7,250 bases of DNA from assembly GCA_013153375.1 (NCBI GenBank), contig JAADEN010000103.1:1-7250 (forward strand), in the 5' to 3' direction. Source of the DNA: Chloroflexota bacterium. Its GTDB lineage: Bacteria; Chloroflexota; Anaerolineae; Anaerolineales; DRMV01. Position numbers and translations under genes: made by a program. Shown here piece by piece: positions 1-4,958 of this stretch. Below the pieces are notes generated by a model. That model was not told the DNA's origin, made no database searches, and worked only from the letters and a program-made list of their open reading frames with translations. The stretch's first letter is position 1; each line of letters opens with the position of its first letter.

Positions 1-54
1 CTAATGATGCGGCGAAGCGGGGCAATGGGACTTGTCAACCCGGCCCTGTAGTGG

Positions 55-104
55 GCGACTGGCCGGTCGCACCTGCCGCGGCAGGGGCCGCGTGAGCCGC
101 GGCT
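55..104. repeat. Cluster of three GC-rich palindromes upstream of the B12 operon promoter
   Basis: Three inverted repeats lie in a row: 55-70 (GCGAC / GTCGC arms around a GGCC centre, one mismatched pair), 72-85 (CCTGCCGCGGCAGG, perfect) and 95-104 (AGCCGCGGCT, perfect, touching the -35 box). A wider pair, GGCCGCG at 86-92 with CGCGGCC at 112-118, encloses the third. No U-tract follows any of them, so they are not good intrinsic terminators. They could be transcription-factor sites or the 3' end structure of a gene left of the window. The remainder of 1-103 shows no convincing coding sequence. Confidence 0.5.
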
Positions 105-133
105 TGACCCGCGCGGCCCCGCCGTGATACAAT
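104..133 (+). promoter_or_regulatory. Predicted sigma70-type promoter of the cobalamin-uptake operon
   Basis: A -35 like box TTGACC (104-109) is followed after 18 bases by a -10 like box TACAAT (128-133). Each is one base from consensus. Transcription would start near 140, about 20 bases before the riboswitch aptamer, which is the expected arrangement. This is a visual match only; no start site is known. Confidence 0.6.
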
Positions 134-161
134 CCCGCGCAGCAGGACAACATTCCCCTGA

Positions 162-310
162 CGGCCGAGGTGCCCCAACCCCCGGATGGGAGGGCTTAAA
201 GGCGAAGCCGGTGAGAGTCCGGCGCTGTCCCGCAACGGTAACCCGTCCCGCACGGCCAGCGGCGTGTGCCCCCGTGCGGCGGCGGGAAGCCCGGTCGCCC
301 GCCTCGGTCG
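162..310 (+). ncRNA. Cobalamin (vitamin B12) riboswitch aptamer
   Basis: The conserved blocks appear in order: GGTGCC at 169-174; a segment at 196-224 ending GGTGAGAGTCC and a matching GGC; the core GCTGTCCCGCAACGGTA at 224-240; and a B12-box-like segment at 287-303 (AAGCCCGGTCGCCCGCC), which differs from consensus mainly in the middle. The closing P1 helix is visible as 162-170 pairing with 302-310, with one G-U pair. A peripheral helix pairs CCGCACGG (248-255) with CCGTGCGG (272-279). It lies between a promoter and a btuF-like gene, so adenosylcobalamin or a related cobalamin probably represses btuF and btuC. The boundaries are those of the P1 helix. Confidence 0.93.
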
Positions 311-422
311 GTTTCCACGCCCTCGCGGAAGGGCAGTGGGAACGCGGCTTGGTGGGGCTGCGGCCCCCTTTGCGTCTCGTTCCCCTGTCCGCCGCGGGCC
401 GGGGAATTCTTCGTTAAGGAGG
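311..422 (+). promoter_or_regulatory. Probable riboswitch expression platform with competing hairpins and a strong Shine-Dalgarno
   Basis: Hairpin A uses GCCCT (319-323) with AGGGC (330-334), flanked by TTCCAC (313-318) and GTGGGAA (336-342). Hairpin B uses GGGAACG (338-344) with CGTTCCC (378-384) and encloses a small stem GGGGC-TGCG-GCCCC (354-367). A and B share 338-342, so they cannot fully form together. The inner stem is followed by only three T residues, a poor terminator. CCCCCTT (364-370) is complementary to the Shine-Dalgarno AAGGAGG (416-422) at six of seven positions. Translational control by sequestering the ribosome site is therefore at least as likely as attenuation. The folding is inferred by eye. 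Confidence 0.5.
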
Positions 423-429
423 TCGCATC

Positions 430-1545
430 ATGCTGCATCGTACTCCCCGTTTTGCCCGCGTGTGGATGGCGTTGGCCGTGCTGTTGGCCCTGGTCCTGGC
501 CGCGTGCGGCGGTCAGACGACCACGCCCGAGCCGCCCACGCCCCAGCCTATGGCCGAGGTGACCGACGCGGTCACCGAAGCGCCCACCGAGGTTCCGCCC
601 TCGCCGGAGCCCACCGCGGAGCCGTCCCCCACCCCCGAACCCGCGCCTGTGGTGGAGATGACCGACGACCTGGGCCACACCATCGTCCTGACGGCCTACC
701 CGCAGCGCATCGTCTCGTTGGCGCCGTCCATCACCGAGAGCCTGTTCGCCATCGGCGCGGGGGAGCAGGTGGTGGGCCGGGACGCCAACTCCACCTACCC
801 GCCCGAGGTGGCCGAGATCACCGACATCGGCAGTCTGTGGCAGGCCCTGCCCCTGGAGAACATCCTGGCCCTGGAGCCCGACCTGGTCATCGCCGCGGAG
901 ACGGTGGCGCCCGAGCAGGTGCAACAGATGCAGGACGCGGGCCTGACCGTGTTCTGGCTGGCCAACCCCAAGGACTTCGACGGCCTGTACCGCAACCTGC
1001 GGGTGCTGGCCCAACTCACGGGCCACGAGGACGAGGCCGAGGCGCTCATCGCGGAACTGCAAGAGCGGGTGGACACGGTCACGGCCATCACTGCCGACAT
1101 CCCTGACGAGGAGCGGCCCGTGGTGTTCTACGAACTGGACGCCACGGACCCGGCCGCGCCCTGGACCTCGGGCCCCGGCACGTTCATCGACACGGCCATC
1201 ACGCTGGCCGGGGGTCGCAACGCGGGCGCGGACCTGGAGGGCGAGTGGGCCCAGATGAGCCTGGAGGCCCTGCTGGCCGTGAACCCCGACATCATCATCC
1301 TGGCCGACGCGCCTTACGGCGTGACGCCCGAGAGTGTGGCCCAGCGGGAGGGCTGGGGCGCGCTCAAGGCCGTGCAGGAGGGGCGGGTGTACCCCTTCGA
1401 CCCCTATCTGCTGAGCGTGCCGGGCCCGCGCCTGGTGCAGGGCCTGGAGACCCTGGCCGTGCTCCTGCACCCTGACCTGTTCTGCGCCAACGAGTTGTTG
1501 CAACCCGCGCCCGACGCGGTGGAGTTGGTGTGTCCGGTGGAGTGA
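430..1545 (+). CDS. btuF: Cobalamin/corrinoid ABC transporter substrate-binding lipoprotein (BtuF-like)
   Basis: The 371-residue product should capture cobalamin outside the membrane and hand it to the permease encoded next. Residues 1-25 form a lipoprotein signal peptide ending in a lipobox (LVLAAC), with Cys26 as the lipidated residue. Residues 27-76 are a low-complexity Pro/Thr/Glu linker that would hold the domain off the membrane. Residues about 77-350 match the class III (TroA/BtuF-fold) binding domain: TDDLGHTIVL at the start, then PQRIVSLAPSITESLFAIGA (91-110) and the family-like ILALEPDLVIA. The start is fixed by AAGGAGG seven bases upstream. Two cysteines near the C-terminus (352, 368), past the folded domain, could form a disulfide. 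The upstream riboswitch supports corrinoid as ligand; sequence alone would not exclude a ferric siderophore. Confidence 0.88.
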   Translation: MLHRTPRFARVWMALAVLLALVLAACGGQTTTPEPPTPQPMAEVTDAVTEAPTEVPPSPEPTAEPSPTPEPAPVVEMTDDLGHTIVLTAYPQRIVSLAPSITESLFAIGAGEQVVGRDANSTYPPEVAEITDIGSLWQALPLENILALEPDLVIAAETVAPEQVQQMQDAGLTVFWLANPKDFDGLYRNLRVLAQLTGHEDEAEALIAELQERVDTVTAITADIPDEERPVVFYELDATDPAAPWTSGPGTFIDTAITLAGGRNAGADLEGEWAQMSLEALLAVNPDIIILADAPYGVTPESVAQREGWGALKAVQEGRVYPFDPYLLSVPGPRLVQGLETLAVLLHPDLFCANELLQPAPDAVELVCPVE

Positions 1546-2585
1546 GGCGCGGCCTGGGCCGCTCCACCGCGGCCCTGCTGATCGCCCACGCGGTCGTGCT
1601 GGCGGCCGCGTTCCTGTGGAACATCGCCTGGGGCGCGGTGTCCATCCCGCCCGGCGTGGTGGCCCGTTTGCTGGCCGAGGCCGGGCTGGGGTGGCCCGCG
1701 CCCCCGGTTTCGGACGCGGTGCGCACCATCGTGCTGGTGGTGCGGCTGCCCCACGCGGCCCTGATCGCGCTGGTGGGCATGGCCCTGGGCGCCAGCGGCG
1801 CGGCCTATCAGGGCCTGTTCCGCAACCCCCTGGCCGACCCGTACCTGCTGGGCGTGGCCTCGGGCGCGGGCCTGGGCGCGGTGCTGGCCCTGAGCGCGGC
1901 CTGGCCCGCGGACCTGGCGGGCATGTACCGGGTGCCCGCGGCCGCGTTCGCCGGCGCGCTGCTGACCGTGGCCCTGGTCTATGGCCTGGCCCACCACCAC
2001 GGCCAGACCCAGACCGCGACCCTCATCCTGGCCGGGGTGGCCGTATCGTCGGTGGCCTCGGCGCTCATGTCCTTCCTCATGCTGCGCTCCACGGGCGAAC
2101 TGCGCCGCGCGCTGACCTACTTGCTGGGCGGCGCGCCCCTGCTGGGCTGGAAGCCCGTGCTGGCCATGCTGCCCTATTGGGCCGTGGGCATGGCCGCGCT
2201 GCTCACCACGGGCCACGCGCTCAATGTGCTGCAGTTCGGCGAGGAGCAGGCCCACGCGCTGGGCCTGCCCGTGGAGGCGACCAAGGCGTTCATCCTGGCC
2301 GCGGCCTCGCTGACCACCGCGGCCGCGGTGGCCTTCGGCGGCGTCATCGGCTTCGTGGGCCTGATGGTCCCCCACGGGATGCGTCTGCTGTGGGGCGGCG
2401 ACTATCGCCGTCTGCTGCCCCTGGCCGCGCTGGGCGGCGGCGCGGCGCTGCTGCTTTTCGACTGGGTGGCGCGGGTGGCCCTGCGTCCTCAGACTTTGCC
2501 CGTGGGTGTGGTCACCGCGTTGGTGGGCGGCGTGTTCTTTCTGGGGATTTTGCTCCGCGCGCGGCGCGGCCCCGGGTGGATGTGA
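1530..2585 (+). CDS. btuC: Cobalamin/corrinoid ABC transporter permease (BtuC/FecCD family)
   Basis: This 351-residue polytopic protein, of the expected family length, would form the homodimeric membrane channel of a type II importer. Visible family signatures are the block at residues 72-113 including SGAAYQGLFRNPLADPYLLG, the ATPase-coupling region FGEEQAHALGLPVE (226-239), GVIGFVGLMVPHGMRLL (251-267) followed by GGDYRRLLP, and the closing LPVGVVTALVGGVFFL (313-328). The chosen GTG start at 1530 has GGTGGAG at 1518-1524, five bases upstream, and overlaps btuF by 16 bases. A GTG at 1542, giving a 4-base GTGA overlap, is possible but its ribosome site would be too close. The overlap implies translational coupling and riboswitch control. 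No ATPase gene follows on this strand. Confidence 0.9.
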   Translation: MSGGVRRGLGRSTAALLIAHAVVLAAAFLWNIAWGAVSIPPGVVARLLAEAGLGWPAPPVSDAVRTIVLVVRLPHAALIALVGMALGASGAAYQGLFRNPLADPYLLGVASGAGLGAVLALSAAWPADLAGMYRVPAAAFAGALLTVALVYGLAHHHGQTQTATLILAGVAVSSVASALMSFLMLRSTGELRRALTYLLGGAPLLGWKPVLAMLPYWAVGMAALLTTGHALNVLQFGEEQAHALGLPVEATKAFILAAASLTTAAAVAFGGVIGFVGLMVPHGMRLLWGGDYRRLLPLAALGGGAALLLFDWVARVALRPQTLPVGVVTALVGGVFFLGILLRARRGPGWM

Positions 2586-2593
2586 ACGCGCGC

Positions 2594-2623
2594 CTCCGCG
2601 GCGGAGCCCGGCCGTTCGCGGAG
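2594..2623 (+). terminator. Weak GC-rich hairpin after btuC; doubtful terminator
   Basis: CTCCGCG (2594-2600) can pair with CGCGGAG (2617-2623), or alternatively CTCCG (2594-2598) with CGGAG (2602-2606). The hairpin is followed by CCCTTCCCCC rather than a T-run, so intrinsic termination is not convincing. Some B12-operon transcripts may read into the next operon. Confidence 0.25.
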
Positions 2624-2629
2624 CCCTTC

Positions 2630-2643
2630 CCCCAAATATGGGG
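2630..2643. promoter_or_regulatory. Candidate operator: CCCCA-AATA-TGGGG palindrome over the -35 region
   Basis: The 14-base site has 5-base arms, CCCCA and TGGGG, around AATA. It ends 11 bases before the TATAAT box, exactly where RNA polymerase would contact a -35 element. A bound repressor here could block the promoter. No regulator is encoded in the window, so this is positional inference. Confidence 0.3.
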
Positions 2644-2651
2644 CCAAATTC

Positions 2652-2660
2652 TGGTATAAT
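2652..2660 (+). promoter_or_regulatory. Extended -10 promoter of the nucleoside-transporter operon
   Basis: TGGTATAAT is a perfect extended -10 (TGn plus TATAAT), standing out in a very GC-rich neighbourhood. No recognisable -35 lies 16-18 bases upstream, which fits an extended -10 promoter or an activated one. Transcription would begin near 2667, leaving a leader of about 40 bases before the ATG at 2707, too short for a riboswitch. Confidence 0.6.
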
Positions 2661-2706
2661 TCGCCCCATCTACGACTCACATCCGTAATTTCAAGGACGG
2701 CTCCCG

Positions 2707-3768
2707 ATGCGTTCGGTCATTCTCTCGGTTACCGCGGTGGTCCTGGCGTTGCTCATCGGCGCGGGTATTTTGGCGCTTTCGGGCGCGTCGCCGGTGGCGG
2801 CCTACACCGCCCTGGCCCAGGGCGCGTTCGGCGACGCGCAGGCCTGGCAGCGAACTTTGGAGAAGGCCACGCCCCTGGTTTTCAGCGGTCTGGCGGTGGC
2901 CTTCGCGTTTAAGGCCGGCTTGTTCAACATCGGCGCGCAGGGGCAGTTGCTGTTGGGCGCCATCACCGCGGCCGCGGTGGGCTTCGGCGTGGAGGGCCTG
3001 CCCGCGTTCATCCACGCGCCGCTGGCGCTGCTGGCCGGCGCGGCCGCGGGCGCGGCCTTCGCAGCCATCGCCGGCGCGCTCAAGGTGTACACGGGCGCGC
3101 ACGAGGTCATCACCACCATCATGCTCAACTACATCGCCATCAATCTGACCGACTACCTGGCCGACGGGCCGTGGAAGGACACTTCGCCGGGCAACATCGT
3201 GGCCCGCACCCCGCGCATTCTGGACACGGCCATGCTGCCCACCTGGGGGCCCATCCCCTCGGGGTTCGTGCTCTCGGTGCTGCTGGCCGGGGTCATCTAC
3301 TGGCTGCTGTGGAAGACCACCTTCGGCTTCGAGATTCGCACCGTGGGCCAGAATCGCCACGCGGCCCGCTACGCGGGCATGCGGGTGGCCCGCACGGTGA
3401 TCTTGACCATGCTCATCAGCGGTCTGTTCGCGGGCCTGGGCGGCGCGGTGGAGACCCAGGGCGTGGTGGGACGCTACCAGCCGGGCTTCAATGTGGGCCT
3501 GGGCTTCGAGGGTATTACCATCGCGCTGCTGGCCAAGACCCATCCCTTTGGCGTGATTCCCGCCGCGTTGCTGGTGGGCGCGATGAAGGCCGGGTCGAGC
3601 CAGATGCAGTTCGTGGCCGATGTGCCCAAAGAGATCATTGATGTGATTCAGGCCCTGATTTTGTTCTTCATCGCGGCCGAGTTCTTGCTGCGGCGCTTGT
3701 TGCACCTGCAGCCCGAGGCGGGCGAAGAACAATTGGTCCTCAGCACGGGCTGGGGCAGCGGCGAGTAA
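2707..3768 (+). CDS. Nucleoside ABC transporter permease, BPD_transp_2 family (NupB/YufP-like)
   Basis: The 353-residue hydrophobic protein is one of two different membrane subunits of a BMP-type (nucleoside/purine) importer. It has an N-terminal membrane segment (about 4-25), then the hallmark GLFNIGAQGQLLLGA (71-85), HEVITTIMLNYIA (132-144), the cytoplasmic coupling loop at 187-205 (GFEIRTVGQN... AARYAGM), and the late block GLGFEGITIALLA (254-266). The C-terminal tail after about residue 332 is polar. The ATG is preceded by AAGGAC at 2693-2698. Its stop lies 20 bases before the next permease gene, so the two are co-transcribed. Family resemblance includes ribose/sugar permeases (RbsC), but the paired unlike permeases favour nucleosides. 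The exact substrate cannot be read from the sequence. Confidence 0.87.
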   Translation: MRSVILSVTAVVLALLIGAGILALSGASPVAAYTALAQGAFGDAQAWQRTLEKATPLVFSGLAVAFAFKAGLFNIGAQGQLLLGAITAAAVGFGVEGLPAFIHAPLALLAGAAAGAAFAAIAGALKVYTGAHEVITTIMLNYIAINLTDYLADGPWKDTSPGNIVARTPRILDTAMLPTWGPIPSGFVLSVLLAGVIYWLLWKTTFGFEIRTVGQNRHAARYAGMRVARTVILTMLISGLFAGLGGAVETQGVVGRYQPGFNVGLGFEGITIALLAKTHPFGVIPAALLVGAMKAGSSQMQFVADVPKEIIDVIQALILFFIAAEFLLRRLLHLQPEAGEEQLVLSTGWGSGE

Positions 3769-3788
3769 TTCCGGCGACGAGGTGAGGC

Positions 3789-4787
3789 ATGAACCCCTGG
3801 CGCACGCTATGGCAAAACAATCGCGGTAAACTCATCGCCGCGGCCGTGTTGGTGGTGGCCGTGTTCGCGGCCTACGCGCGCAACCCGCAAATCGTCGAGG
3901 CCGTGTTGGCCTCCAGCCTGCGGCAGTCCATCCCCCTGGTGCTGGGCGCGTTGTGCGGCCTCATCGGCGAACGGTCGGGCATCATCAACATCGGCATCGA
4001 GGGCCAGATGCTGCTGGCCGCGTTCGTGGCCTTCCTGGTCAATGTGCGGACGGGCAACCTGCTGCTGGCCACGGTGAGCGGCGTGCTGGTGGGCGCGGTC
4101 CTGGGCTTCTTCCTGGCCTTCATGTCCGTGTCGCTGCGCATCGATCAAATCATCGGCGGTACGGTCATCAACATGCTGGCCTTTGGCCTGACGGGCTACT
4201 TCTATCAGGTGGGCCTGGTCACCAAAGGCAAGTTCACGCCCATCGCCATCCCGGGACTGGCGGACATCCCCGTGTTGGGGGCCATGTTCTTCCGCAATCC
4301 GCCCCTGACCTATTTGACCCTGGTGCTCATCTTCGTGGTGCAGTTCCTGCTGTATTACACGCCGTGGGGCCTGCGCACCCGCGCGGTGGGCGAACATCCC
4401 CGGGCTGCGGACACGGTGGGCATCGATGTGTACAAGATGCGCTACATGAATGTCACCCTGGCCGGGATGCTGGCCGGGCTGGCCGGCGCGTACCTGACCT
4501 TAGAGGCCGTGGGCTCCTTCGAGCGGGGCATGACCAACGGCCGCGGGTTCGTCGCGCTGGCCGTGATGATCTTCGGCCGCTGGAACCCCATCCTGTCGTG
4601 GGGCGCGGCGCTGCTCTTTGGCTTCGCCACCGCGCTGCAAACCCAATTGCAGTTCATGCGCGCGGTGCGCATCCCGCACCAGTTCATCGGCATGCTGCCC
4701 TACCTGCTGACCATCATCGTGCTGGCCGGCGTGGGTGGACGCACCCGCCCGCCCGCGGCCGTGGGGCAGCCGTATGTGAAGGAGTAG
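3789..4787 (+). CDS. Nucleoside ABC transporter permease, BPD_transp_2 family (NupC/YufQ-like)
   Basis: This 332-residue protein is the second membrane subunit, forming a heterodimer with the product of the preceding gene. The signatures are GLIGERSGIINIGIEGQMLL (57-76), the segment IDQIIGGTVINMLAFGLTGY (118-137) characteristic of this subunit type, the coupling loop GLRTRAVGEHPRAADTVGID (194-213), and GMTNGRGFVALAVMIFGRWN (247-266). The C-terminus is short and polar. A Shine-Dalgarno GAGGTGAG (3779-3786) sits just before the ATG. The stop is followed not by the ATPase gene but by 171 bases of repeat-rich DNA. Assignment to the family is firm; nucleoside versus another purine-like substrate is inferred from the family. 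Confidence 0.87.
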   Translation: MNPWRTLWQNNRGKLIAAAVLVVAVFAAYARNPQIVEAVLASSLRQSIPLVLGALCGLIGERSGIINIGIEGQMLLAAFVAFLVNVRTGNLLLATVSGVLVGAVLGFFLAFMSVSLRIDQIIGGTVINMLAFGLTGYFYQVGLVTKGKFTPIAIPGLADIPVLGAMFFRNPPLTYLTLVLIFVVQFLLYYTPWGLRTRAVGEHPRAADTVGIDVYKMRYMNVTLAGMLAGLAGAYLTLEAVGSFERGMTNGRGFVALAVMIFGRWNPILSWGAALLFGFATALQTQLQFMRAVRIPHQFIGMLPYLLTIIVLAGVGGRTRPPAAVGQPYVKE

Positions 4788-4793
4788 CAGTGA

Positions 4794-4849
4794 GCAAGAA
4801 GCAGGGAGCGGGGAGCAAGGAAGAAGTTGGAAGTTGGTGGCTGGAAGTT
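4794..4849. repeat. Degenerate purine-rich heptamer tandem array (8 units)
   Basis: Read in steps of seven from 4794, the units are GCAAGAA, GCAGGGA, GCGGGGA, GCAAGGA, AGAAGTT, GGAAGTT, GGTGGCT, GGAAGTT. The first four and the last four form two related sub-families. The array starts seven bases after the permease stop. Its lower GC and extreme purine skew are unlike the neighbouring genes. It resembles the short tandemly repeated heptanucleotides known from cyanobacterial intergenic DNA. Confidence 0.7.
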
Positions 4850-4884
4850 GGCGGGCACACCGCCGTGCGCCCCTACCGGCCAAC
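4847..4884 (+). repeat. Inverted repeat/hairpin joining the two heptamer arrays
   Basis: GTTGGC (4847-4852) pairs with GCCAAC (4879-4884), and inside it GCAC (4855-4858) pairs with GTGC (4865-4868) around a six-base loop. The hairpin sits exactly at the junction between the purine-rich and pyrimidine-rich arrays, so the arrays would extend from its base as two imperfectly complementary strands. Confidence 0.5.
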
Positions 4885-4946
4885 GGCTGACGGCTCACCG
4901 CTGACCCCTCACCACTGACCTCTGCCGACTACCGACTGCCGACTGT
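4884..4946. repeat. Degenerate pyrimidine-rich heptamer tandem array (9 units)
   Basis: Nine consecutive 7-base units with no slippage: CGGCTGA, CGGCTCA, CCGCTGA, CCCCTCA, CCACTGA, CCTCTGC, CGACTAC, CGACTGC, CGACTGT. Position 1 is always C and positions 4-5 are always CT. Similarity is highest between neighbours, as expected from local duplication followed by drift. The array ends two bases before the GGAGG ribosome site (4949-4953) of the ATPase gene. Confidence 0.8.
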
Positions 4947-4958
4947 TCGGAGGCTTTC

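Larger units (their letters stand above)
4790..4918 (+). other. Possible 42-codon small ORF reading through the repeat region; doubtful
   Basis: A GTG at 4790 lies five bases after AAGGAG (4779-4784), good initiation spacing, and opens a 42-codon frame that starts MSKKQGAGSKEE and ends at a TGA inside the second heptamer array. The product is low-complexity and has no recognisable domain. Most likely it is a by-product of the repeats. Because the ATPase also begins Met-Ser, the GTG and its ribosome site could be the relic of an older ATPase start separated from the gene by the repeats; this is speculative. Confidence 0.2.

Noticed and set aside
354..371. Intrinsic terminator in the riboswitch platform (GGGGC-TGCG-GCCCC hairpin)
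   Set aside because: The stem is short and followed by CTTTG only; kept as part of the expression platform, not called a terminator.
186..1106. Long + strand open frame of about 306 codons across the riboswitch and btuF
   Set aside because: It is an Arg/Gly/Pro-rich out-of-frame reading of GC-rich DNA overlapping the riboswitch and the clearly real btuF frame.
196..1503. Long - strand frame of about 435 codons opposite btuF
   Set aside because: It is a mirror frame made of His/Gly/Arg/Gln-rich low-complexity sequence with no domain, caused by high GC.
2661..2706. Purine riboswitch in the leader of the nucleoside-transporter operon
   Set aside because: The leader is only about 40 bases and lacks the three-way-junction elements; a CCGT/ACGG stem there is too weak to call.
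4794..4946. CRISPR array
   Set aside because: The repeats are contiguous 7-base units without spacers, so they are tandem repeats and not a CRISPR.
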